DNA from: Pedococcus sp. 5OH_020
Lineage (GTDB): Bacteria > Actinomycetota > Actinomycetes > Actinomycetales > Dermatophilaceae
Assembly (NCBI RefSeq): GCF_027812955.1
Contig: NZ_JAPYZV010000004.1
Coordinates: forward strand, 62,001-126,000
DNA: 64,000 nucleotides
Direction of reading: 5' to 3'
Within the stretch, counting starts at the first letter, position 1; every line of letters begins with the position of its first letter. The notes beneath the pieces are model-generated. The model was not told the origin of the DNA, made no database searches, and saw nothing but the letters and a program-made list of their open reading frames with translations. Shown here piece after piece: positions 34,666 through 43,786 of this stretch. The position numbers were made by a program, and so were the translations under genes.

Positions 34666-35753
34666 GCGGCGGCGCCACGGCGAGCGACGGGCGGCGGCGG
34701 CGCGAGCAGGGCCGGAGCCGCGCCGACAGCCAGGGCCAGGACGCCGGGCCAGGGGAGCGCCGGCCAGCCGAGCGGCTCCAGGGGCAGGCTGATGCTGGTC
34801 GGCTGATGAGCCGCCAGGACGACCATGAGGGTGCCGGCGGCCACTCCGGACCCGGCCACCGCCCACTCCGGTCCTGCCCAGGCGTCCGGACGGTAGACGG
34901 TTCGGTGCACGCCCCGTCCACCGACGTGCAGGCCCAGCGCGCACAGCACCAGCCCTGCCGCGAGCAGGGGCCACCCGGCGATGCCGGTGCTCGTCTGGTC
35001 CAGGACGGCGTACAGGCCTAGAGCGGCACCGAGCAGGCCCGTCAGCGTGAGGAAGGCCGTGAGCCGCCGCGTGGCGGGGCGCTGCGCCGCACGGCGACCG
35101 TAGCCGCGCGAGTCCATGGCCGAGGCGAGCAGCAGCGAGCGGTCGAGCGTGTCCTGCAGGACCGGTAGGGCGATGCGACCGACCGTTCGCAGGCCGCCCC
35201 CCTGCTCTCCCCGGAGGGCTCTCGCCCGACGCACGCGCAGCACGCTCTCCGCGAGCTGAGGCGCGACGCTGACCGAGATCACGACCGCCGTACCGATCTC
35301 GTGGAGGGCGCTGGGCAGCGTCCGCAGGAGGCGCTTGGGGTTGGCCAGGGCGTTCGCCGCTCCGATACAGACGATGAGTGTGGCCAGCCGAAGGCCTTCC
35401 GCCGCGGCAGCGAGCAGGCCCTCGAGGTACAGCGGGCCCAGCAGGGTGATGCCGGGCAGGTGGACCCCTGGCAGGGCGAGCAGCCGTATGGTGCCGGCCT
35501 TCTGGCCGACCAGCACGTGCAGGACCACCCGCATCAGGACGACGGCAGAACCGAGGGCGAGGTACAGGCGGAACGCCCGTGCCCACGGTGAGCTGCCCCG
35601 CTTGGCGACCACCACCATCCCGGTCACGCTCACCGTGAGGAGCAGCAACAGCGGGTTGGTGGTGCGGGACGCCGCGACCGCCATGCCGATGGCCCACGCC
35701 CACCAGCCGACCGGGTGCAGGTCGCGGGGCAGGACCGAGCCTGCGAGACGCAT
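34662..35753 (-). CDS. ECF transporter transmembrane T component
   Basis: 363 residues with six or more hydrophobic segments. EcfT couples the ATPases to the substrate-binding subunit through two short Arg-containing motifs; here VRRARALRGEQGG and AMDSRGYGRRAA fit those. The N-terminal LHPVGWWAWAIGMAVAAS is typical of CbiQ-like proteins. ATG 35753 is 4 nt after the stop of the DUF4430 gene. The C-terminal ~100 residues add extra hydrophobic segments not needed for the core fold; their role is unclear. Confidence 0.9.
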   Translation of the reverse strand: MRLAGSVLPRDLHPVGWWAWAIGMAVAASRTTNPLLLLLTVSVTGMVVVAKRGSSPWARAFRLYLALGSAVVLMRVVLHVLVGQKAGTIRLLALPGVHLPGITLLGPLYLEGLLAAAAEGLRLATLIVCIGAANALANPKRLLRTLPSALHEIGTAVVISVSVAPQLAESVLRVRRARALRGEQGGGLRTVGRIALPVLQDTLDRSLLLASAMDSRGYGRRAAQRPATRRLTAFLTLTGLLGAALGLYAVLDQTSTGIAGWPLLAAGLVLCALGLHVGGRGVHRTVYRPDAWAGPEWAVAGSGVAAGTLMVVLAAHQPTSISLPLEPLGWPALPWPGVLALAVGAAPALLAPPPPVARRGAAA

Positions 35754-35757
35754 CGGG

Positions 35758-36666
35758 CTATCCCGCGCTCCGCCGGCGCACCGCCAGGTACGCGGCGGTT
35801 GCGGCGACGGCGCCGACCAGGCCCAGGCCGGCGAGGAGCGAGGTCGGTGACCCGCCCGACGAGGTCGCGGCCGTGCGGCCGGCAGCCGGGGCCTGGTCCG
35901 GGCTGAGGGGAGCCGCGGAGACCCTCGTCCCGGTCGTGGAGGTGGCCGACGTAGTGGACGCAGCGCTCGTGGGTCGAGCCGAGCCGCGGGTCGCCTTGGC
36001 GGTCGCGCCGGTACGGGCCGGACCGCGTGTCGTCGTGCCGGGGGCGCGCGACGGGGCAGTCCCCGGGCTGCGGGGCGTCCCTGCACCCGACGAGGACGGG
36101 CTAGCGGCCGGGCCGGTCCTGCGCGACGACGGCCGGGTGGCAGGCGTCGAGGGCGTCGCGCTGCGCCTGGGGGTCGCGGTCAGGGTCGCAGTCGGGCTCC
36201 GGGTCGTCGGCGTGGTGGCCGCCCTCGCCGGTGGTGGCGTGCTCGGTGGCGCGCCGGCGCCGAACGCGAAGCCGAGCACGGTGCCGGGCGCCGGGTCGTA
36301 GTCGGCCACGCCCGAGCCGCTGTAGGTCCACGACCCACCCCGGGAAGCGTGGAAGAAGGCCCAGTAGGCGCTCGCCGGAGGCATCCGCTGACACGGGTCG
36401 CTGGCCGGGGCGCCGTTGATGCGGCACACCACCGTTCCGGGGTACTGCACCGGGCTGGTCACCGTAGCGACCGCCCGAAGGGCCGACATGGCCGACGAGG
36501 GGTCACCCCCTGCGCAGGACGTGGTGGAGGTGGACCCGTAGTCCACCACCACGGTGACGCCGGCAGTTCCCGAGCACGCTGATGCGTGCGCCGCGCCACC
36601 CGGCAGGGCGAGGCCACCGATCACCACGAGACCGGCCGCGGCGGTGAGCCGTGCGAGGGCCGCCAT
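35758..36666 (-). CDS. Surface DUF4430 protein, transcobalamin-like beta domain with C-terminal anchor
   Basis: 302 residues. A signal peptide (to about residue 28) is followed by a DUF4430 domain (about 30-137), the fold that forms the beta domain of intrinsic factor and transcobalamin. Family residues are visible: VVCRINGAPASDPC, MPPASAYWAFFHA, SWTYSGSGVADYDPAPGTVLGFAFG. A long Ser/Thr/Pro-rich spacer (about 138-270) then leads to one membrane helix (LLAGLGLVGAVAATAAYLAV) and a basic RRRSAG tail. It is held at the membrane outer face and probably caps bound cobalamin. Start shares one base with the upstream stop (TGATG). Confidence 0.82.
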   Translation of the reverse strand: MAALARLTAAAGLVVIGGLALPGGAAHASACSGTAGVTVVVDYGSTSTTSCAGGDPSSAMSALRAVATVTSPVQYPGTVVCRINGAPASDPCQRMPPASAYWAFFHASRGGSWTYSGSGVADYDPAPGTVLGFAFGAGAPPSTPPPARAATTPTTRSPTATLTATPRRSATPSTPATRPSSRRTGPAASPSSSGAGTPRSPGTAPSRAPGTTTRGPARTGATAKATRGSARPTSAASTTSATSTTGTRVSAAPLSPDQAPAAGRTAATSSGGSPTSLLAGLGLVGAVAATAAYLAVRRRSAG

Positions 36667-38324
36667 CAGGCGTGCGCGCCCTTGCGCCGGGCCAGGACGG
36701 TCGCCACGAGTCCCCCCAGGAGCAGCAGGGTGCCGAGCAGGACCAGGCCTGAGACCTCCGCACCGGTGAACGCCAGGCTGCCAGGAGCCGCGGAGGCCGC
36801 TGGGACCGAGGCTGGGTCACTGCGTTGGTCACTGGCTGCGTCGCCTGTGCCGGCGCTACCAGCGGGCTGCCCGCTCGTACTCGAGGCGGTGGTGGTAGCC
36901 GTGGTGGTGGTCGTCGTGGTCGTCGTGGTCGTCGGCTGGCAGCTGAGGGTGGGTGCCGTGGCGGCTGCCCCTTCGGCGGACACGGTGAGCAGGGACCCGC
37001 CGGCCAGGCCGAGCGTGGCCTGCGGGGTGGCGCGAAGCGTACGGTCCAGCAGGCCCTGGTCACCGGGCTTCGTCCTCGCGAGGGAGAAGTCGGCAGCGGT
37101 GAACGCGATGCCCCCGCGCAGGCGAGCCGCGAAGCGGCAGTCGAACTGGAGGCTCGCGAGGAAGGACTGGGCGCGCTTCTGCTGAGCCGCCCAACCCGCC
37201 GCTGCGAAGGCCTGGGCCGCCACGCCGGTGGTGTTGGCGTTCGCCGCGGGAGCGGTGGGGTCCGCGTTGCCGATGCCGCCGTCGGCGCGCTGGTGCGTCG
37301 ACAGGTAGGTGAGGGCCTTGACCGTGAGGGCGTCGTCCGCACCGCGCAGGCCCACCAGCACCTGGGTCGCGAACGCCGTGGCGTCCGGGTCGCTCGCGCA
37401 GGCGCCACCTTTGGGCCCGAGGTCGCCACGGAAGCCGTCGTCGGCGCACTGCTGGTCGAGGAGGAACTGGGCGGCCGCGCCGGGCACGGAGCCGGTGGCA
37501 CGGCCGAGCGCGATGAGGTCGAGCGACTGGCCGATGGTGTTGGAGTAGTCGCCGTACGCCGACTTGTCCGAGAACCGGCCGTCGGGGCCCAGCAGCCCCT
37601 GCAGCCTGCTGACCAGGTCCTGACCGCCGAACTGCGTCGGGTCGCCACCCTGAGCGACGACTCCCAGGACGAGCTTGCCGAGCGGGCCCGCGTAGGTCTC
37701 GGGGCTGGACGGGTTCTTCGCGCCCGGGTCGCCGACGTACGCGTTGACGTGGGCGGCGAGGTAGTCCGTCGCCGCGTCCGCCTCGTCCAGACCTACGCCC
37801 GCCCCGTCAAGACCCAGGACGGCGTCGATGGTGTTGCCGCCGTCGAAGAAGGTCGAGCCCGGGTAGGTGTAGCGGTCGCCGCGGGCGGCCAGCGTGCGCG
37901 CGATGAACCCGCCGGCGTATGCCGCCTGGACGGAGGGCCTTGCGGCCACGCGGGCCGACTGGCGGGCGGGCAGGTGCGCGAACGGAACCTGCGTGCCCGT
38001 CGCCAACGCCCTGCTCGCCGTGCTTTCGTGCGTCCCGGGCGACGTGCCGGTGCCCGCTGCCGCCGTCGCTCGGTCCGAGCGCGTCGTCGGCGCGGCCCCC
38101 GTCGTGACGGGCGTGGTGCTGACGGGCGTCGTGCTGGTCGGCGTGGTGGTGGGCGTGGTGGTGGGCGTGGTGGTGCTGGGCGTGCTGGTCACGGCGGTGG
38201 TCGTCGTGCGTGTGGGTGCGGGCGAGGTCCCGGCCGCGAGCGCGGCGCCGGGCGCCGCGAGCGCCGCGCCGACGGCCAGCGCGAGGACGGCGGCCGGACG
38301 GGCGCGTCGGATGGTGTGGTGCAT
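36666..38324 (-). CDS. Wall-anchored alpha/alpha-barrel protein, intrinsic-factor-like, LAFTG sorting signal
   Basis: 552 residues. Signal peptide (to about 31), a Thr/Pro-rich spacer (about 37-80), an all-helical repeat region (about 120-430) resembling prenyltransferase/squalene-cyclase and the transcobalamin alpha domain (repeats such as AAQFLLDQQCADDGFRG and LTYLSTHQRADGGIG), a second Thr-rich spacer (about 455-475), then LAFTG (517-521), a membrane helix and RRKGAHA. LAxTG is the class E sortase motif, so the protein should be linked to the wall. With the DUF4430 partner it could bind cobalamin. ATG 38324 has GAGAGG 5-6 nt upstream. First gene after the B12 riboswitch. Confidence 0.82.
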   Translation of the reverse strand: MHHTIRRARPAAVLALAVGAALAAPGAALAAGTSPAPTRTTTTAVTSTPSTTTPTTTPTTTPTSTTPVSTTPVTTGAAPTTRSDRATAAAGTGTSPGTHESTASRALATGTQVPFAHLPARQSARVAARPSVQAAYAGGFIARTLAARGDRYTYPGSTFFDGGNTIDAVLGLDGAGVGLDEADAATDYLAAHVNAYVGDPGAKNPSSPETYAGPLGKLVLGVVAQGGDPTQFGGQDLVSRLQGLLGPDGRFSDKSAYGDYSNTIGQSLDLIALGRATGSVPGAAAQFLLDQQCADDGFRGDLGPKGGACASDPDATAFATQVLVGLRGADDALTVKALTYLSTHQRADGGIGNADPTAPAANANTTGVAAQAFAAAGWAAQQKRAQSFLASLQFDCRFAARLRGGIAFTAADFSLARTKPGDQGLLDRTLRATPQATLGLAGGSLLTVSAEGAAATAPTLSCQPTTTTTTTTTTTATTTASSTSGQPAGSAGTGDAASDQRSDPASVPAASAAPGSLAFTGAEVSGLVLLGTLLLLGGLVATVLARRKGAHA

Positions 38325-38404
38325 GGTGCCTCTCAGAGCGAGCGGTGTCGCGACGGTGGCACCGGGACCAGAGAAAGACGAAACCCCCGGGAGCTGCACG
38401 CAGT

Positions 38405-38590
38405 GCAGTCTCGGGGGGCGGCTCGGACTGGTGTCCGGGCTCCGCCCCGCGTACCTCGACGGAAATGGAGCCGCTCCGCGTCCCAGGCAGTCCGGCTCGC
38501 CGCCAGGAAGGCGGCCTACGGTTGCGGGTCAGCGCCGGAGTTGGACCGGCTTCCCCTGGGTGCGCGTCGTGGTGCTACCCGAAGGCAGCG
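38405..38590 (-). ncRNA. Cobalamin (B12) riboswitch
   Basis: Read on the minus strand, the conserved core GGGGAAGCCGGT (ends near 38545), CCGGCGCTGACCCGCAACCGT (38525-38540 area) and the B12 box GAGCCGGACTGCCTGG (38483-38498) occur in the canonical order. A strong GC hairpin at 38415-38448 (GTCCG/CGGAC and GGGGCGG/CCGCCCC pairs) follows and is the probable expression platform. The first start codon downstream is ATG 38324. This class turns genes off when adenosyl- or methylcobalamin is plentiful. Boundaries are approximate. Confidence 0.9.
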
Positions 38591-38596
38591 GTGCTC

Positions 38597-38602
38597 ACCC
38601 TA
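38597..38602 (-). promoter_or_regulatory. -10 hexamer ahead of the B12 riboswitch
   Basis: TAGGGT on the minus strand, placing the transcript start near 38590. Confidence 0.45.
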
Positions 38603-38647
38603 CACCGCGTCAGGGCGGCACTCGCCGGTCGAAGGGCTGTTCCGGTT

Positions 38648-38653
38648 AGACTT
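38648..38653 (+). promoter_or_regulatory. -10 hexamer ahead of the ileS T-box
   Basis: TAGACT, placing the transcript start near 38660, directly before the T-box stem I. Confidence 0.45.
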
Positions 38654-38659
38654 CCGTCA

Positions 38660-38890
38660 CAGGCACAGACCCGGCTATCACCGGTGAGCCTCCGGAAGAA
38701 CGGATCCGCCGCCGACGGGTCTCAGTAGAACCGGACGGGTGGGTCCGTCATCGCCCGGGGCAAGAGCGGTCGTCCGCGCGACAAGCTGGTCGTGGCGCTG
38801 GGCGGCAAGCGAGGTGGTACCGCGGTGCCGTCGGGAGGTCCGGCGACGTCGTCCTCGTGCAGGTGCACGCGAGCGATGTGAGGACTGCCG
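38660..38890 (+). ncRNA. T-box leader of ileS (tRNA-Ile sensing, translational)
   Basis: Stem I carries an ATC isoleucine specifier (38678-38680) in a short loop, followed by GGAAGAACGG. The T-box proper is AGGTGGTACCGCGGTG (38812-38827), with the TGGT bulge at 38815-38818 that pairs with the tRNA ACCA end. Downstream, GTCCTC (38851-38856) is exactly complementary to GAGGAC (38880-38885), which contains the ribosome site of ileS. Thus uncharged tRNA-Ile would free the ribosome site. Ultrashort stem I, translational T-boxes on ileS are known in actinobacteria. Confidence 0.9.
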
Positions 38891-38895
38891 ACACC

Positions 38896-41800
38896 ATGAC
38901 CTATCCCAAGGTCTCCTGCGACGCAACCGCCTTGACCCCCGGGTCGTCCCGTGAGCCGGTCGGCGTACCGTCCGCGCCAAGCTTTCCCGCGATCGAGGAG
39001 CGGGTCCTGCGGTACTGGGACGAGGACGGCACCTTCCTCGCCTCCGTGGAGAACCGGTCGGCCGGGCAGGACGGCGACAACGAGTTCGTCTTCTACGACG
39101 GCCCCCCGTTCGCGAACGGGCTGCCGCACTACGGCCATCTCCTGACCGGGTACGTCAAGGACCTCATCCCGCGCTACCAGACCATGCGGGGACGCCGGGT
39201 GGAGCGCCGGTTCGGCTGGGACACCCACGGCCTTCCCGCCGAGCTCGAGGCCATGAGCCAGCTGGGCATCAAGACGAAGGACGAGATCCTCGAGCTGGGC
39301 ATCGAGGAGTTCAACGCCAAGTGCCGGGAGTCGGTCCTGAAGTACACCGACGAGTGGCGCGAGTACGTCACGCGCCAGGCACGCTGGGTCGACTTCGACC
39401 ACGACTACAAGACGCTCAACCCCGACTACATGGAGAGCGTCATCTGGGCGTTCAAGGCGTTGTACGACAAGGGCTACGTCTACGAGGGCTTCCGTGTGCT
39501 GCCCTACTGCTGGAACGACCAGACGCCCCTGTCCAACCACGAGCTCCGGATGGACGACGACGTCTACCAGATGCGTCAGGACCCCGCCGTCACGGTGGGC
39601 CTGCGTCTGGAGACCGGCGAGCTGGCGCTGGTCTGGACGACGACGCCCTGGACGCTGCCGTCCAACCTGGCCGTGATGGTGCACCCGGACATCGAGTACG
39701 TGGTGGTCGAGACGGACCTTCCGACCGGTCGGCTCGAGCGATACCTGATCGGCGCCGAGCGGCTCCGGGCGTACGCACGGGACCTGTTCGGTGATGCCAA
39801 GGCCGACGTGGAGTCCTTCGTCGTCGAGAGGCTGACCGGCCGCGACCTGTTGGGACGGTCGTACACGCCGCCCTTCTCCTACTACGTCGGGCACGAGAAC
39901 GCACACCGGGTGGTGGAGGCCGACTTCGTGACGACCGGCGACGGCACCGGGCTGGTGCACAGCGCCGGCGCGTTCGGTGAGGACGACAAGATCGTCACGG
40001 ACCGCGAAGGTATCGAGCCGGTCATGCCGGTCGGCGCTGACGGTCGCTTCACCTTCCCCGTGGCCCAGTACGAGGGCATGCTCGTGTTCGACGCCAACCT
40101 GCCGATCATGGACGACCTGAAGGCCGCCACCCGCGGCGAGCCCTCCCACGGGGCCGTGACCGACGGCACCGTGCTGCTGCGGCGCGAGACCTACGACCAC
40201 TCCTACCCGCACTGCTGGCGCTGCCGCCAACCGCTCATCTACAAGGCTGTGTCGAGCTGGTTCGTGGAGGTCACGAAGGTCAAAGAGCGGATGTTGGAGC
40301 TCAACGAGCAGATCGAGTGGGTTCCGGACCACATCAAGCACGGGCAGTTCGGCAAATGGCTGGAGAACGCCCGCGACTGGTCGATCTCCCGCAACCGGTT
40401 CTGGGGCAGCCCTATCCCCGTGTGGAAGTCGGACAACCCCGAGTATCCCCGCGTGGACGTGTACGGGTCCTTCGAGCAGCTGGAGCGCGACTTCGGCGTC
40501 ACCGTCGACGACCTGCACCGGCCGTTCATCGACCGGCTGACCCGGCCGAACCCGGACGACCCGACAGGGCGGTCGACCATGCGTCGGGTCGAGGACGTGC
40601 TGGACGTCTGGTTCGACTCCGGGTCGATGTCCTTCGCGCAGGTGCACTACCCGTTCGAGAACGCCGACTGGTTCGAGCACCACTTCCCTGGTGACTTCAT
40701 CGTCGAGTACATCGGCCAGACGCGCGGCTGGTTCTACACGCTCCACGTCCTGGCAACGGCGCTGTTCGACCGGCCGGCCTTCTCTGCGTGCGTGTCCCAC
40801 GGCATCGTCCTGGGCTCCGACGGGCAGAAGATGTCCAAGTCGCTGCGCAACTATCCGGACGTGCGCGACGTCTTCGACCGGGACGGCGCGGACGCGATGC
40901 GCTGGTTCCTGATGTCCTCGCCCATCCTGCGGGGCGGGAACCTCGTGGTGACCGAGCAGGGAATTCGCGACGGCGTCCGGCAGGTCATCATCCCGCTGTG
41001 GAACACCTGGTACTTCTTCTCGCTGTACGCCAACGCCTTCCGGGGCGGTGAGGGGTACGACGCGAAGTGGTCGACGGCCTCGACGGACCGGCTGGACCAG
41101 TACCTCCTCGCCAAGCTGGGGCAGTTCGTGCAGGACATGCAGGACCAGCTCGACGTGTACGAGGTGGCAGCTGCGTGTGACACCACACGCAGCTTCCTCG
41201 ACGTGCTGACCAACTGGTACGTTCGCCGGTCTCGCGAGCGCTTCTGGGACACGGGCGGCGGGTCTGGTGCGGAGCAGGCCTTCGACACGCTGTACACGGC
41301 GCTCGAGGTCGTATGCCGCGTTGCCGCGCCGTTGCTGCCGCTGACCACCGAGGAGATCTGGCGTGGCCTTACCGGGGGCCGGTCGGTGCACCTGACGGAC
41401 TGGCCCGTGGCCTCTGACCTTCCCTCGGACGACGCTCTGGTGGCGGGGATGGACCGCGCCCGCGAGATCTGCTCCGTGGCCTCGTCACTGCGCAAGGCGA
41501 ACGGCCTGCGGGTCCGGCTCCCGCTGCGGGACCTCACGGTGGTGGCCGCAGACGCAGCGGGGCTGAGACCTTTCGGGCCGATCGTGGCGGACGAGGTCAA
41601 CGTCCGGACAGTCACGCTACGGGACATCAGCGACGCCAGCGAGGCCGACTTCGGCGTGTCCCAACGGCTCACCGTGAACGCCCGGGCCGCCGGCCCGCGC
41701 CTCGGTCGGGACGTGCAGCAGGTCATCAAGGGCAGCAAGTCAGGCGACTGGTCAGTGGCGGAGGACGGGACCGTGACCGCCGGTGGGCTCACGCTCGTAG

Positions 41801-42195
41801 CAGGCGAGTACACGCTGGAGACGGTCGTCGACGCAGAGAAGGAGACCGGTTCCCGGGCCACAGCCATGCTGCCGGGCGGCGGCTTCGTCGTGCTCGACAC
41901 GGAGGTCACCCCGGAGCTGGCCCAGGAGGGCCTCGCCCGAGACATCGTGCGCGCGGTGCAGCAAGCGCGCCGCGACGCCGGCCTTCAGGTATCGGACAGG
42001 ATCTCTCTCACGGTGACCGGGTCACAGGCGGTCTGGGAAGCCACCGTTGCGCACCAGAGCCTGATCGTGGAGGAGACCCTCGCGACGCAGTTCGGGTCGG
42101 CGCCGCAGCTCGAGGCGCTGCCTCAGCGTTCCGACGTCACGGAGACGACCGTAGGCGACGGCGAACCGGTGCGTATCAAGGTGATGCGGCTCTGA
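38896..42195 (+). CDS. ileS: Isoleucyl-tRNA synthetase, IleRS2 type
   Basis: Charges tRNA-Ile; 1099 residues. HIGH motif as PHYGHLLTG, editing domain with [18 protein letters not shown], a zinc-like [10 protein letters not shown] knuckle, and KMSKS motif as [18 protein letters not shown]. The NYPD after KMSKS and overall length are features of the eukaryote/archaeal-like IleRS2 group, which is usually resistant to mupirocin. ATG 38896 lies 10-12 nt after the GAGGAC site that the T-box can sequester. Its 3' end overlaps the convergent DUF222-HNH gene by 20 nt. Confidence 0.95.
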   Translation: MTYPKVSCDATALTPGSSREPVGVPSAPSFPAIEERVLRYWDEDGTFLASVENRSAGQDGDNEFVFYDGPPFANGLPHYGHLLTGYVKDLIPRYQTMRGRRVERRFGWDTHGLPAELEAMSQLGIKTKDEILELGIEEFNAKCRESVLKYTDEWREYVTRQARWVDFDHDYKTLNPDYMESVIWAFKALYDKGYVYEGFRVLPYCWNDQTPLSNHELRMDDDVYQMRQDPAVTVGLRLETGELALVWTTTPWTLPSNLAVMVHPDIEYVVVETDLPTGRLERYLIGAERLRAYARDLFGDAKADVESFVVERLTGRDLLGRSYTPPFSYYVGHENAHRVVEADFVTTGDGTGLVHSAGAFGEDDKIVTDREGIEPVMPVGADGRFTFPVAQYEGMLVFDANLPIMDDLKAATRGEPSHGAVTDGTVLLRRETYDHSYPHCWRCRQPLIYKAVSSWFVEVTKVKERMLELNEQIEWVPDHIKHGQFGKWLENARDWSISRNRFWGSPIPVWKSDNPEYPRVDVYGSFEQLERDFGVTVDDLHRPFIDRLTRPNPDDPTGRSTMRRVEDVLDVWFDSGSMSFAQVHYPFENADWFEHHFPGDFIVEYIGQTRGWFYTLHVLATALFDRPAFSACVSHGIVLGSDGQKMSKSLRNYPDVRDVFDRDGADAMRWFLMSSPILRGGNLVVTEQGIRDGVRQVIIPLWNTWYFFSLYANAFRGGEGYDAKWSTASTDRLDQYLLAKLGQFVQDMQDQLDVYEVAAACDTTRSFLDVLTNWYVRRSRERFWDTGGGSGAEQAFDTLYTALEVVCRVAAPLLPLTTEEIWRGLTGGRSVHLTDWPVASDLPSDDALVAGMDRAREICSVASSLRKANGLRVRLPLRDLTVVAADAAGLRPFGPIVADEVNVRTVTLRDISDASEADFGVSQRLTVNARAAGPRLGRDVQQVIKGSKSGDWSVAEDGTVTAGGLTLVAGEYTLETVVDAEKETGSRATAMLPGGGFVVLDTEVTPELAQEGLARDIVRAVQQARRDAGLQVSDRISLTVTGSQAVWEATVAHQSLIVEETLATQFGSAPQLEALPQRSDVTETTVGDGEPVRIKVMRL

Positions 42196-43600
42196 GTGAC
42201 GGGGCTCTGAGCCTGCGTTCTCGCGCAGACACCAGCCGTAGGGGAACGCCGTCGGCGGAGCCCGCAGCGATCTCCGTGCCGCCATAGCCGTCCTGGACGA
42301 ACTCGACGTCTCTCGCACGCATCGGCCCGCCCGCGGGACTGGGATAAGGCGCTGCCTCGTTGCTCGCTCGCGTCTCGGCCTGGCTCGGTCCACGGAGGTC
42401 TGCCCCGACTGGTTGGCACACGGGTACTCCGTAGCGGTTGGTGAAGATCAGCCCTGCAGGGTCGACGGGGTCGCCGCTGACGGAGTAGTCGCCGCGGTGG
42501 TGGGCGTCGTGGTGGAAGGGGCACAGGCTGAGCTGGCGGTCGTAGTCGGTGGCCCCGCCGTCAGCCCAGTGGTCGAGATGGTGCACCTCGACGAACCTCG
42601 TTGCTCCACAGCCTGGGAACCGGCAGCCGCGGTCGCGGTCCTCGATGAGCCGGCGAGTGCGCAACGGGACGATCCGCTGTCCGCGACCCACGCTGACCGG
42701 ACGTCCGCCGGCCTCCCACAAGGGCTGCGCCGTGCCGTCACACGTGAAGCGGCCGGCAAGGGCCGGGGTGATCGCGCCTCCTCCACCGACCCAGGCGCCG
42801 TCCGTGCTGAGATGGACATAGACGCGATAGCGGGCGGCCCGGCCTGCCGACTGCACGGATGCAAGGGAGCGGGCGGCGACTTCGGCCAAGCCGTCCGCAA
42901 ACGAGGGAGCGGCACCAGCGTGACCGCCCTCAGCGCCAGCGCTGTCGGCGTGGACGGCCGGGAACAGGGCGTCTCTGGCTTCTTTCACCGCCTGCTCGAC
43001 CAGTGCGCCGACGTCGGCAGGCGCGGAGTAGCGGAGGTGGAAGCGGCCCACCTCGTCGTAGTGCATCGCCAGGTCTGGCTTGGCACCTGCTCGCTCCGCT
43101 CGGCGCCGGTCCTCGGCCTCTCGCAAGGCGGTCAGTGGGTCGGTGGCCCCGTCCGAGGGAGTGGCATTGGGTGGCGTCCCAGGCTCGAGGAAGACGGACC
43201 TGGACAGGGCGCGACGCAGCTGCGGAACGGTCGTGTGGCGGGCGAACCTCGCCAGGCCCGCCTGGTGGTCCGCCCGAGCGTGTCGAGCGAGGACGGCCGC
43301 CTGGTCGACGGACAGCTCGCCGGCAGCCAGCGCGGTCGCAGCGTCGGGAAGCTCGCCTCTTCGTCGTGCGATGCCGACGACGTCGGAGGCTCGGGACGGC
43401 GAGAGGCCTGCTCGGACCACCAGCCAGTGCTCGACGGACCTGAACCCGCCGTCGCCCCAGTGGCCACCTTCGATCAGCTGCACCGCGACGTCGACGAGGT
43501 CGGAATGGGCGCGGTTCAGCACGCCGGCCACCCGGCTCGCCCGTTCCCAGAGCTCCTGGGTGGTCGCTTCGTGAGCGACTGCGGCTGTGGCCAGGGACAT
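42176..43600 (-). CDS. DUF222 / HNH endonuclease domain protein (13E12 repeat family)
   Basis: 474 residues. The N-terminal DUF222 region (about 20-330: [19 protein letters not shown] ... [15 protein letters not shown]) is followed by a C-terminal HNH nuclease domain ([24 protein letters not shown] then [14 protein letters not shown]). The nuclease residues are intact. Mycobacterial 13E12-family genes are partly SOS-regulated, and this gene has a near-consensus LexA box over its promoter. ATG 43600 is fixed by TACGAT six bases upstream (leaderless). Function is unknown; many actinobacteria carry multiple copies. Confidence 0.9.
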   Translation of the reverse strand: MSLATAAVAHEATTQELWERASRVAGVLNRAHSDLVDVAVQLIEGGHWGDGGFRSVEHWLVVRAGLSPSRASDVVGIARRRGELPDAATALAAGELSVDQAAVLARHARADHQAGLARFARHTTVPQLRRALSRSVFLEPGTPPNATPSDGATDPLTALREAEDRRRAERAGAKPDLAMHYDEVGRFHLRYSAPADVGALVEQAVKEARDALFPAVHADSAGAEGGHAGAAPSFADGLAEVAARSLASVQSAGRAARYRVYVHLSTDGAWVGGGGAITPALAGRFTCDGTAQPLWEAGGRPVSVGRGQRIVPLRTRRLIEDRDRGCRFPGCGATRFVEVHHLDHWADGGATDYDRQLSLCPFHHDAHHRGDYSVSGDPVDPAGLIFTNRYGVPVCQPVGADLRGPSQAETRASNEAAPYPSPAGGPMRARDVEFVQDGYGGTEIAAGSADGVPLRLVSARERRLRAPSLRAASP

Positions 43601-43606
43601 ACCGGA

Positions 43607-43612
43607 ATCGTA
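43607..43612 (-). promoter_or_regulatory. -10 hexamer of the DUF222-HNH gene
   Basis: TACGAT, TCCGGT, ATG 43600; leaderless spacing. It is covered by the LexA-like box. Confidence 0.55.
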
Positions 43613-43623
43613 CGTATGTTCGA
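43608..43623 (-). promoter_or_regulatory. Candidate LexA (SOS) box
   Basis: TCGAACATACGTACGA matches the actinobacterial SOS box TCGAAC-N4-GTTCGA at 11 of 12 specified bases. It overlaps the -10, as expected for a repressor site. Confidence 0.65.
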
Positions 43624-43786
43624 ACGCCGGTAGCAAGGTCAAGGGGAAACCGACTTTTCACACCGCCGCGCCTCAGTTAAGGCTCGCTGGGCGCGAACCA
43701 TGCCGGACCGGCCGGCGGACGCTGCCGACCCAGCTCCGTTCTGCCGGCGGCGGAGGCCGTGCGTGGGCTGGTGGATGATGGACCCC

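Noticed and set aside
38722-41391. Long minus-strand frame antisense to ileS
   Set aside because: Typical high-GC shadow frame; ileS is unmistakable on the plus strand.
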